From Antarcticimicrobium luteum (GTDB taxonomy: Bacteria > Pseudomonadota > Alphaproteobacteria > Rhodobacterales > Rhodobacteraceae), in contig NZ_SMUV01000071.1 in assembly GCF_004358185.1 (NCBI RefSeq), positions 124,001 through 188,000 on the forward strand: a stretch of 64,000 bases of DNA, written 5' to 3'. The notes beneath the pieces are model-generated. The model had not been told where the DNA came from. It did not search any database and saw only the letters and a list, made by a program, of their open reading frames with translations. Position numbers and translations under genes: made by a program. Below are positions 34,622-42,362 of the stretch, in pieces (position 1 is the stretch's first letter; every line of letters starts with the position of its first letter).

Positions 34622-34651
34622 TCGTTCAAAAACAACATCGTAAAAGTGCAG

Positions 34652-34728
34652 TGGCGGACCGAGGAGGATTCGAACCCCCGACCCCCTGATTCGTAGTCAG
34701 GTACTCTATCCAGCTGAGCTATCGGTCC
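34652..34728 (-). tRNA. tRNA-Arg (anticodon ACG)
   Basis: 77 nt including an encoded CCA (34652-34654). The acceptor GGACCGA pairs with TCGGTCC. The anticodon stem CCTGA/TCAGG encloses CTACGAA, with ACG at 34694-34692. Its 3' end faces the integrase remnant, the typical position of an integration site. Confidence 0.97.
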
Positions 34729-34775
34729 ACTGAGGCCCTGCATGTACCCTTGGCCCTGGGGGTTTGCAACCCATT

Positions 34776-36221
34776 TCAGACGATTTTTTCATCCTTTTTT
34801 CGCGTCCCTTCCAGGGTGCGATCCGGCCCGGAAATCTCCAGCGCCGACATGGATCGTGGCAGGCGGATGGCAAAGACCGTGCCCTCAGGCCCGGAGCGGA
34901 CAAGTTCGAGCGCGCCGCCGTGACCGCGCACCAGCTCCGCCGAAATCGCCAGGCCCAACCCGGCGCCGCCGGCGCGGGCGCCGCCGCGGAACGGCGTAAA
35001 CAGGTTCTCCCGCGCCTTGACCGGCAGGCCGGGGCCGGTATCGGCGATCTCGATCCACCAGTCGTCGTCGTCCTCGCGCGCGTGCAGGGTCACGGAGCCG
35101 GGGCGGCGGGTCGCCTCGATCGCCTGGCAGGCGTTGCGCACCAGATTGAGCAGCACCCGATAGAGCTGCTCGGGATCGGCCCGCACCCGCAGACTCGAGG
35201 GCACGGTGTTGTGCAGCTCCACCGGGCCATCGCCGACGGCCAGCCGTTCGCTTTCGACCACGTCCTCAGCGATGGCGGCCAGCCCGATCATGCGCAGCGC
35301 TGGCGGCGGCTCCTCGGCGCGGCCAAAGGCCAGCGTGCTTTCACACAGACTCACCGCGCGGGTGATCGAATTGACCAGCTTGGGCGCCAGCCGGCGCACG
35401 CGGGGATCCTCGCTCATCTCGATCCGGTCGGTGAACAGCTGCGCGCTGGTCAGGATGTTGCGCAGATCATGACTGACCTTGGCCACCGCGCCGCCCAACT
35501 GCGCCATGCGCTCGCGCTGCTTGAGAAGCTGGGTCAGCTCGGTCTGCAGCATCTGCAGCGCCTCTTCCGCCTCGCGCAGCTCGGTTACGCCGGCATGCGG
35601 CTGGATAATCCCGCGCGCATCCTCGGGGGCGGCGGCATAGCGTTTCATGTAGCTCACCACGCCCTTGATCGGCCGCACCAGAAACCGCTGCACCGCCACG
35701 AACAGCAGCAGCGCGGTAAAGACCGAGATCACCGCCGAGAGCAGCAGGATCCGCAACCCATAGTCGATCATCGCCGTGCGCAGCGGCGCGGTCTCCATCG
35801 TCACCTCGATCAGCCGACCGGCATCGCGGGTCGGCGCGCCGATCACCCGCACGATCTGGTTCTGCGGCGTGAACAGCCGGCGCAGCGCGTCGCGGATCAG
35901 CATCACCGCCCCCGCGTCGCGCAGATCATACGTCTCGGCGATGGGCTCGGGGATCGGCGAGGACAGCATCAGCTGGCGCATCTCGTCGCGGCGCAGCACC
36001 ACGTTGAACACCTCGGCGTTGCGCAGGAGCTCCTGCTCCAGCTCGGTCTCCAGCATGTCGTCGGCCAGAAGCGCCATCGAGGCGATCTGCGCCCGCTCGA
36101 GCCGATCGTTCAGGTAATCGACCCGGAACCGGGCGATCGACGGCACAAAGATCAGCACCTCGGCCAGCATCACGAAGACCGTGGTCAGGATCAGAAACCG
36201 GCCCGAAAGCGTGTTCAGCAT
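34776..36221 (-). CDS. Membrane sensor histidine kinase without an adjacent response regulator
   Basis: 481 aa. A first membrane helix lies at residues 7-27 (GRFLILTTVFVMLAEVLIFV). A periplasmic sensor of about 125 residues follows, then a second helix (LLLSAVISVFTALLLFVAVQ) near residue 158 and a HAMP-like linker (RPIKGVVSYMKRYA). The phospho-acceptor His251 is in KVSHDLRNIL. ATPase boxes: RNACQAIEA (N), DTGPGLP (G1) and AGLGLAISAELV (G2). The gene stands between tRNA-Arg and a reductase gene with no response regulator near, so its partner and signal are unknown. Confidence 0.9.
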   Translation of the reverse strand: MLNTLSGRFLILTTVFVMLAEVLIFVPSIARFRVDYLNDRLERAQIASMALLADDMLETELEQELLRNAEVFNVVLRRDEMRQLMLSSPIPEPIAETYDLRDAGAVMLIRDALRRLFTPQNQIVRVIGAPTRDAGRLIEVTMETAPLRTAMIDYGLRILLLSAVISVFTALLLFVAVQRFLVRPIKGVVSYMKRYAAAPEDARGIIQPHAGVTELREAEEALQMLQTELTQLLKQRERMAQLGGAVAKVSHDLRNILTSAQLFTDRIEMSEDPRVRRLAPKLVNSITRAVSLCESTLAFGRAEEPPPALRMIGLAAIAEDVVESERLAVGDGPVELHNTVPSSLRVRADPEQLYRVLLNLVRNACQAIEATRRPGSVTLHAREDDDDWWIEIADTGPGLPVKARENLFTPFRGGARAGGAGLGLAISAELVRGHGGALELVRSGPEGTVFAIRLPRSMSALEISGPDRTLEGTRKKDEKIV

Positions 36222-36236
36222 ACAGCCCTTTCCAGA

Positions 36237-37664
36237 TCAGGGCAGCCACCTCTGAACGGCCCCGACCACGCGTTTGACCATTTGACTATCAAACAACCTG
36301 GGTGAGAAATAGGCCCCCGCAACGCGTTTGTTAAGCTCGCCGATGGTCGGATAGGGCGCGACCATCGCGGCGATCTGGCCCATCTTCAGCCCGTTGGCCA
36401 GCGCCAGCGACCACAGGCCGATCAACTCGCCCGCCTGATCGCCGACGATGCTCGCGCCCACCGGGCGCCCTCTGACCACCATCACCTTGACGAATCCCAC
36501 TGCCTTGCGCCCGGCAATCGCCCGGTCGTTATGGGCATAATCGAACCGCACAACCTCCAGCCGGTCGCCATGAATCTCGCGCGCCGCGGCCTCGCTCAGA
36601 CCGACCTGCGCAAGTTCCGGATCGCTATAGGTCACCCGCGGGATATGCGCCTCGCCGGCCTTCGACGGCAGACCGAACAGGGCCGAACGGATGATGACCC
36701 CGGCGTGATACCCCGCCACATGGGTGAATTGCAGCCCGCCCGCCACATCGCCGATGGCATAGACCCGGCGGTTGCTCGTGCGCAGCCCGGCATCCACCTT
36801 GATCCCCGTGCGCGTGGTCTCGATCCCCGCCGCCGGCAGGTTCAGCCGCTCGGTATTCGCCTTGCGCCCCACCGCCACCAGCAGGTGCGAGCCGGCAAAG
36901 ACCCGCCCGTCCTGCGCCGTCACCTCGATCGCGCCCGCCGTGCCGGAAACCCGTTCCACCAGCGCGCCCTCGGCAATTTCCACGCCCTCGCCGCGCAGGC
37001 TGTCGCAAACCACCGCCGCCAGTTCGGGGTCGTCGCGGTTCAGCGCGCGGTCGCCCTCGATCACCGTGACCTTGCTGCCCAGCCGCACATGCGCCTGCGC
37101 CATCTCCATTCCGATCGGGCCGCCGCCGATGATCAGCAGATGATCGGGCCGCGCGCGCAGATCGAACAGCGTCTCGTTGGTCAGATAGGGCACATCCGCC
37201 AGCCCCGGGATCGGCGGCACCAGCGGCGAAGAGCCGGTGGCGATCACCACCCGCCGCGCGCGGATCACATGATCCCCCGCCTGCACCTCGCGCGGCGAGA
37301 CAAAGCGGCCATACTCGCGGATCACCCGCACCCCCAGCCCCTCGAACCGCGCCTGACTGTCCATCGGTTCGATCTGCCCGACCACATCCGCCACATGTTC
37401 CATCGCCGCGGCGTAATCCACCTGCGGAACCACGTTGGCGACGCCGAATCTCGCGGAACTCGCCTGGCCATGCGCCGCCCTGGCCGCCGCGATCAGCGCC
37501 TTGGAGGGCACGCAGCCGTAGTTCAGGCAATCGCCGCCCATCCGGTGCCCTTCCAGCAGCACCACATCGGCGCCCATCTGCGCCGCCCCCGCCGCCACCG
37601 ACAGCCCGCCAGAGCCCGCGCCGATCACCAGCAGGTCGGTCTTGATCCGTTCCATACCGCTCAT
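36237..37664 (-). CDS. Pyridine nucleotide-disulfide oxidoreductase (Lpd/MerA-like), TVP38-associated
   Basis: 475 aa flavoprotein. The FAD motif is LLVIGAGSGGLSVA (residues 11-24). The redox disulfide is C46/C51 in GGDCLNYGCVPSKAL, and the NAD(P) motif is LIIGGGPIGMEMAQ. The C-terminal catalytic His-Pro of dihydrolipoamide dehydrogenase is replaced: the sequence reads APYPTIGELNKRV, with Tyr where His is expected, as in mercuric reductases. The ATG at 37664 overlaps the stop of the TVP38-family gene (ATGA). A second ATG three codons in is also possible. Electron acceptor unknown; tight coupling to a membrane protein suggests a shared membrane-linked redox function. Confidence 0.88.
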   Translation of the reverse strand: MSGMERIKTDLLVIGAGSGGLSVAAGAAQMGADVVLLEGHRMGGDCLNYGCVPSKALIAAARAAHGQASSARFGVANVVPQVDYAAAMEHVADVVGQIEPMDSQARFEGLGVRVIREYGRFVSPREVQAGDHVIRARRVVIATGSSPLVPPIPGLADVPYLTNETLFDLRARPDHLLIIGGGPIGMEMAQAHVRLGSKVTVIEGDRALNRDDPELAAVVCDSLRGEGVEIAEGALVERVSGTAGAIEVTAQDGRVFAGSHLLVAVGRKANTERLNLPAAGIETTRTGIKVDAGLRTSNRRVYAIGDVAGGLQFTHVAGYHAGVIIRSALFGLPSKAGEAHIPRVTYSDPELAQVGLSEAAAREIHGDRLEVVRFDYAHNDRAIAGRKAVGFVKVMVVRGRPVGASIVGDQAGELIGLWSLALANGLKMGQIAAMVAPYPTIGELNKRVAGAYFSPRLFDSQMVKRVVGAVQRWLP

Positions 37665-38401
37665 ACCTCTTTGCCCCCGCGCAGCATCTTCATGGCGATG
37701 GGCAGCGCCGCCAGCAGACAGAGCCCCAGGATCGGCCCGATGATATACGGCTCCCATAGCAGTGAAAGATCCGGTTTTTCGCCGCGGGCAAAGACCTCGC
37801 CCAGACCCACCCCGATCCAGGTGAACACCAGCGCGCCGGGCACGATCCCCACGGCCGTGGTCCACAGGAAGGTCCAGAACCGCACGCCCACCAGCGCCGG
37901 CAGCAGGTTGGCGACGAAAAACGGCACCGCCGGCACCAGCCGCAGCAGCAGCAGTACATTGACCTCATGTTCGCGCAGCCCCTCGCGCAGCCGCTGCAAC
38001 CGCCCCTCCGAGGCCTCCATCCGCGCGCTCAACGCCTGTCCCGGCCCCCAGCGCGCCACCAGAAAGATCACCGCCGCGCCGATGGTCGCGGACACGACAT
38101 TCAGCACGCCGCCGAGCCCCAGCCCGAACAGGAACCCGCCAGTGACCGAGGCCACCGCCGCCCCGGGCAGGGAGAAGGCCACGATCAGCACGTAGACGCC
38201 GACGAAACTCAGCGCGAGCGCTGTGAAATTGCCATCCCGGAACGCCAGCAGCGCCGCGCGGTTGTCGCGCAGCGTGTCGAAACTCAGATCGTCGCCCAGC
38301 GTCGCCGCGCCGGTCGCGGCCACCAGCAGAATCGCGATCAGCGGCAGATGCCGCAGCCACCGTCGCGCGCGTGGGGTCATCATCTCGTTCGTCTCCGTCA
38401 T
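37661..38401 (-). CDS. TVP38/TMEM64 (DedA-superfamily) membrane protein
   Basis: 246 aa with about six hydrophobic segments. The core of the family is seen in [20 protein letters not shown] (about residue 78) and [20 protein letters not shown] (about residue 150), the re-entrant DedA-like motif. The ATG at 38401 gives [20 protein letters not shown]. First gene of a two-gene unit with the disulfide reductase (4-bp overlap). Family members are thought to move lipids or small solutes; the function here is open. Confidence 0.87.
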
Positions 38402-38705
38402 CCTGCCGCCCGATCCTGTTCGCCGAACCTGTTCACCGAGGGTCCAAAATGGGCCGCAGGAACAAAAAACGACAGGGGCCTCACGCGGCGGTGATGGACC
38501 GGGCCGGATTCGTGACAAATTCCGCGCTCGGGCGCGCCTTTGTAACATTCCGCCTGCCCGCGCCGCGTCTTTTGTTGCAGACACAGCGCGAAAACCGTCC
38601 CGACAGGGTTTGACTTGCCGGGCAACTGCCCGTAAAGGACGGGCTTCGAACACATCCGGGGGGCGAATCCGCGTCGCACCCGACCGCAAGACTGGAGACG
38701 GAGCG
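38402..38705. other. Divergent intergenic region upstream of rpmH
   Basis: 304 bp between the TVP38-family gene and rpmH with no convincing gene. The half next to rpmH carries the promoter listed separately, followed by a GC-rich leader of about 65 nt. Nothing recognisable is seen in the half next to the TVP38 gene. Confidence 0.5.
38610..38638 (+). promoter_or_regulatory. Sigma-70-type promoter for rpmH-rnpA
   Basis: TTGACT (38610-38615) and TAAAGG (38633-38638) are separated by 17 bp, 68 bp before the rpmH ATG. The -35 box is near consensus. Confidence 0.6.
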
Positions 38706-38840
38706 ATGAAACGCACCTTTCAACCCTCGAACCTGGTTCGCAAACGGCGCCACGGTTTTCGCGCGCGCATGGCAACCAAGGCCGGCCGCAAGATCCTGAA
38801 CGCCCGTCGCGCCCGCGGCCGCAAGTCGCTGAGCGCGTAA
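38706..38840 (+). CDS. rpmH: 50S ribosomal protein L34
   Basis: 44 aa, the standard length. [20 protein letters not shown] and the closing [11 protein letters not shown] are diagnostic. A GGAGACGGAG ribosome-binding region lies directly upstream. It is followed by rnpA after 18 bp, the conserved bacterial arrangement. Confidence 0.98.
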
Positions 38841-38858
38841 CGCCTCAGTCAGGTTCCG

Positions 38859-39308
38859 ATGACAACGACACCGCCGGAGGCCCCCGAGACCATTGCGGGG
38901 ACGACGCCCCCGGCGGTTTCGTCATGTCCGGAGGCTGATCCCAGGATGCCGCTTCAGACCATGCGCAAGCGGGCGGAGTTTCTGGCCGCGTCGCGCGCCC
39001 GGCGCCAGGCCACCGCCACCATGGTGGTGCAGGCCCGCCGCCGCCCCGAGGGGCACGCCGCGACCGGAATCCGCGTCGGCTATACCTGTTCCAAGAAGGT
39101 CGGCAATGCCGTCGCCCGCAACCGCGCCAAGCGGCGGCTGCGCGAGGTGGCGCGCGCGATCCTGCCCGACCTCGGCCACGACGGCTGGGACTATGTGCTG
39201 ATCGGGCGCCGCGACACAACTGTCGCAGCCCCCTATGAGTCGCTTCTGGGCGATCTTAGATATGCGATGGCGAAACTTCACGCCGACCGCAACAAGAGCC
39301 GCCCATGA
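38859..39308 (+). CDS. rnpA: Ribonuclease P protein component
   Basis: 149 aa. The RNase P protein core begins around QTMRKRAEFLAASRARRQA, and the RNR-type motif ARNRAKRRLREVAR is clear. An N-terminal extension of about 30 residues (rich in Thr, Pro, Glu) precedes the core; a start at the Met in DPRMPLQTM would be shorter. The stop overlaps yidD by 4 bp. Confidence 0.95.
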   Translation: MTTTPPEAPETIAGTTPPAVSSCPEADPRMPLQTMRKRAEFLAASRARRQATATMVVQARRRPEGHAATGIRVGYTCSKKVGNAVARNRAKRRLREVARAILPDLGHDGWDYVLIGRRDTTVAAPYESLLGDLRYAMAKLHADRNKSRP

Positions 39309-39559
39309 CCCCGCTCGCCCGCATCGTCGCCCTGCCGGTCCATGCCTACCGGCTGATCTTTTCGCCCTGGGTCGGACATAACTGCCGCTATCAGCCCACC
39401 TGCAGCGCCTATGCGCTGGAGGCGCTGGCGAAACACGGGGCGATCCGGGGCAGCTGGCTGGCGCTGCGCCGCATCGGCCGCTGCCATCCCTTGGGCAGCG
39501 ACGGCTATGATCCGGTGCCGGAGCCGAAGCCGAAGGAAAAGGCGGCCAATAGAAAGTAA
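39305..39559 (+). CDS. yidD: Membrane protein insertion efficiency factor YidD
   Basis: 84 aa. YRLIFSPWVGHNCRYQPTCS and the following SAYALEALAKHGAIRG carry the three conserved Cys and the amphipathic helix of YidD. The ATG overlaps the rnpA stop. In many bacteria yidC follows directly; here ttcA and a GGDEF/EAL gene separate them. Confidence 0.95.
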   Translation: MTPLARIVALPVHAYRLIFSPWVGHNCRYQPTCSAYALEALAKHGAIRGSWLALRRIGRCHPLGSDGYDPVPEPKPKEKAANRK

Positions 39560-39730
39560 GGGGGCGGTTTCATCCCTCCCTCCGATGCAGGCGCACAGGG
39601 CCGCGCCCGCCCGCAGAATCACCCCCCGCCGATCCCCAAGGCCGCGCCCCAATGCCGCGCCCGCTGCGCGCGCCGCTTACCGCACTTCGCGCCGCTTGCC
39701 CGATCCGCGCGACTCCATTAAAGCCAGACC

Positions 39731-40618
39731 ATGTTCGACGAAACCGACGATATCCACCCGCTGTTCAACGGCGCGCCCTCCTCGACGGAGTTCAAGAAGC
39801 TGCGCAAGCGCATCGTCCGCGCCACCCGCGAGGCGATCGAGCAATACGGCATGGTCGAACAGGGCGCGGAACGGCCGAAATGGCTTGTCTGCCTGTCGGG
39901 GGGCAAGGACAGCTACACGCTGCTGGCGGTCCTTTACGAGCTGAAATGGCGCGGGCTGCTGCCCGTTGATCTCCTGGCCTGCAACCTCGATCAGGGCCAG
40001 CCCGGCTTTCCCGCCACGGTGCTGCCCGAGTTTCTGGACAAGATGCAGGTGCCGCACCGGATCGAATATCAGGACACCTATTCGGTGGTGATGGACAAGG
40101 TGCCCGCCGGGCGCACCTACTGTGCCCTCTGCTCGCGGTTAAGGCGCGGAAATCTTTACCGGATCGCTCGGGAAGAGGGCTGCTCAGCGGTGGTTCTGGG
40201 CCACCACCGGGACGACATCCTGGAAACCTTCTTCATGAACCTCTTTCACGGCGGGCGGCTGGCGACCATGCCGCCAAAGCTGGTCAACGAAGAGGGCGAC
40301 CTCTTTGTCTACCGGCCGCTGGCTCATGTGGCCGAGGAGGATTGCGGGAAATTCGCCCGCGCCATGAACTATCCGATCATCCCCTGCGACCTCTGCGGCA
40401 GCCAGGACGGGCTGCAACGCCAGCAGGTCAAGGCGATCCTGGACCAGTGGGAAAGTAACGCGCCGGGCCGCCGCCAGGTGATGTTCCGGGCGCTGATGAA
40501 CATCCGCCCTTCGCATATGCTCGACCCCAAACTGTTCGATTTCGCCGGCCTGACCCGCGCCGCCACGGCCCACGCGGAGGATGGGAACGACAACGGGAAA
40601 ATTCCCGTTCTGCGTTAA
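39731..40618 (+). CDS. ttcA: tRNA 2-thiocytidine biosynthesis protein TtcA
   Basis: 295 aa. Thiolates C32 in certain tRNAs. The PP-loop is [10 protein letters not shown] (about residues 56-65). Fe-S cluster ligands come from YCALCSR (about residue 130) and PCDLCGSQ (about residue 219), which gives the CXXC plus third-Cys arrangement of TtcA. The ATG at 39731 follows a 171-bp gap after yidD. Confidence 0.93.
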   Translation: MFDETDDIHPLFNGAPSSTEFKKLRKRIVRATREAIEQYGMVEQGAERPKWLVCLSGGKDSYTLLAVLYELKWRGLLPVDLLACNLDQGQPGFPATVLPEFLDKMQVPHRIEYQDTYSVVMDKVPAGRTYCALCSRLRRGNLYRIAREEGCSAVVLGHHRDDILETFFMNLFHGGRLATMPPKLVNEEGDLFVYRPLAHVAEEDCGKFARAMNYPIIPCDLCGSQDGLQRQQVKAILDQWESNAPGRRQVMFRALMNIRPSHMLDPKLFDFAGLTRAATAHAEDGNDNGKIPVLR

Positions 40619-40680
40619 CATCTGGGTCAGACCCTCGGGCTAACCTCACCTTGCGAAACGCAAAAGGTGAAAGGCCCCCA

Positions 40681-42228
40681 ATGTCCCTGCCGCCCTCCAG
40701 CCCCCTGACCCGGCTGCGCCAGACCGTCCTGCCCATTCTCATGGGCCCCCCGGTTCTGGCCTTTCTTCCGGCGATCACGCTGGGCGCCTTCTGGCTCTGG
40801 GGCGAGGCGGCGCTGGTCATCACCTCGCTCGGTCTGCCGCTGCTGTTTGCCTTTGTTGGCGCCTTCGACGAACGGGCGCGGGCCCCCTCGGTCCCGCGCG
40901 ACGGGGTGACCGGTCTGCTGCTGCGCGACGGATTCGAGGCGGCGCTGGAGCGGGTCTATGCCGAGACCAGCCGCTCCGGCCTGCGCTCGGCCTGTTTCGT
41001 GCTGGAGCTGGACGACTTCCGCGATCTGGAGGAACGGCATGGCCAGGCCGCCGCCGATCAGGTGGCGCTGCAGACCGGGGAGCGGATCGGCGCGGCGCTG
41101 CGCGGCACCGACACGGTGGCGCGGATCGGCGACAGCCGCTTTGCCATCTGCCTGACCCCGGTGCGCCAGCTCGATCTCGAACTCTGCATTCAGCTTGCCG
41201 GCCGGATGCAAAGCGCGGTGGAGGATCCGATCTCGGTCGACGCCAGCACCATCTACATGTCCTGCTCCATCGGTCTGTGCCTGCGCAGCCGCGCGCCTGG
41301 CCCGGGTGCCGGCGCCTGGTTCGAGGCCGCCAGTGCCGCCCTGAGCGAGGCGCAGGCCAATGGCCCCTCGGGCATCCGCGTCTACAGCGCCGAGACCCAT
41401 CGCCGCAGCCGCGCCCGCCACGACCTGCAGGACGAGGCCGCGGCCGCGCTTGAAAACGGCCAGATCCAGCCCTGGTATCAACCGCAGATCTCGACCGACA
41501 CCGGAAAGATCACCGGATTCGAGGCGCTGGCGCGCTGGACCCACCCGGTCCACGGGATGATCCCGACCGGTCAGTTCCTGCCGGCGCTGGAGGAGGCGGG
41601 GCTGATGCAGCGGCTGGGCGAGGTGATCCTCTACAACGCGCTGACCGCCCTGAAGGCCTGGGACAGCGCCGGGGCGGATGTGCCGCGCGTGGGGGTGAAT
41701 TTCTCCACCGACGAGCTGCGCAATCCGGCCCTGGTGGAGCGCATCCGCTGGGAACTCGACCGCTTCGATCTGACCGCCGACCGGCTGTCGGTCGAGATCC
41801 TCGAAACGGTGATGAGCAGCGATCCGGACGACACCATCGCCCGCAATATCGCCGGGCTGGCCGGGCTGGGCTGCCGCATCGACCTGGACGATTTCGGCAC
41901 CGGCCATGCCTCGCTCGCCTCGATCCAGAGGTTCGAAGTCTCGCGGATCAAGATCGACCGGTCCTTTGTGATGAAGGCCGACCGCGACCCCGAACAGCAA
42001 AAGCTGATCGCCGCGATCCTGACCATGGCCGAACGGCTGGAACTGGAGACCCTCGCCGAAGGGGTCGAGACGGTCGGTGAACACGCGCTGCTGGCGCAGC
42101 TCGGCTGCGACCATGTGCAGGGCTTCGGCATCGGTCGCCCGATGCCCTTCGATCGCACGCTCGACTGGATTTCCGCCCATCGGGCGAAACTGCGGGACGC
42201 GCCGCGAATCGGGGACAAAACCGGCTGA
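40681..42228 (+). CDS. Membrane GGDEF/EAL protein, probable cyclic-di-GMP phosphodiesterase with a dead GGDEF site
   Basis: 515 aa. Two N-terminal membrane helices (residues 20-60) are followed by a GGDEF domain (about 80-230), whose active loop reads RIGDSRFAI (about 148-156) in place of GG(D/E)EF, so cyclase activity is unlikely. The EAL domain keeps its catalytic set: GFEALARW, NFSTDEL, EILET, DDFGTGHASL, KIDRSF and EGVET. The prediction is hydrolysis of cyclic di-GMP, perhaps with the GGDEF part sensing GTP. The ATG at 40681 has AAAGG upstream. Confidence 0.88.
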   Translation: MSLPPSSPLTRLRQTVLPILMGPPVLAFLPAITLGAFWLWGEAALVITSLGLPLLFAFVGAFDERARAPSVPRDGVTGLLLRDGFEAALERVYAETSRSGLRSACFVLELDDFRDLEERHGQAAADQVALQTGERIGAALRGTDTVARIGDSRFAICLTPVRQLDLELCIQLAGRMQSAVEDPISVDASTIYMSCSIGLCLRSRAPGPGAGAWFEAASAALSEAQANGPSGIRVYSAETHRRSRARHDLQDEAAAALENGQIQPWYQPQISTDTGKITGFEALARWTHPVHGMIPTGQFLPALEEAGLMQRLGEVILYNALTALKAWDSAGADVPRVGVNFSTDELRNPALVERIRWELDRFDLTADRLSVEILETVMSSDPDDTIARNIAGLAGLGCRIDLDDFGTGHASLASIQRFEVSRIKIDRSFVMKADRDPEQQKLIAAILTMAERLELETLAEGVETVGEHALLAQLGCDHVQGFGIGRPMPFDRTLDWISAHRAKLRDAPRIGDKTG

Positions 42229-42362
42229 GGGGCATGGCTTCCTGGGCCGGGAACGGACCGGGGCGCACCACGAATGCACACTCACCCGGAATCCGCTTGA
42301 CCTTTGGGGCTGCACTCTGTTGAACCCACCCTGTCATAGACAGCACAAGGTGGCGGTCCCCG

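Larger units (their letters stand above)
30877..34651. mobile_element. Remnant of an integrated phage-like element between two tRNA genes
   Basis: All of the DNA between tRNA-Gln and tRNA-Arg belongs to accessory genes: an unknown protein, a methyltransferase fragment, an 80-aa unknown, a DUF4326 protein, an HTH/excisionase-like protein and a frameshifted tyrosine integrase that ends 31 bp from the 3' end of tRNA-Arg. The order methyltransferase-DUF4326-excisionase-integrase-tRNA is typical of prophage ends in this bacterial group. Structural, replication and lysis genes are missing, and the methyltransferase and integrase are damaged, so this is a relic. No second copy of the tRNA-Arg 3' end was found at the left border, so the outer limit is uncertain. 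Confidence 0.65.

Noticed and set aside
30850-34690. Shared TTCGAATCCT in tRNA-Gln and tRNA-Arg as attachment-site duplicates
   Set aside because: This is the conserved T-arm present in most tRNA genes. The flanking acceptor bases differ, so it does not show an attL/attR pair.
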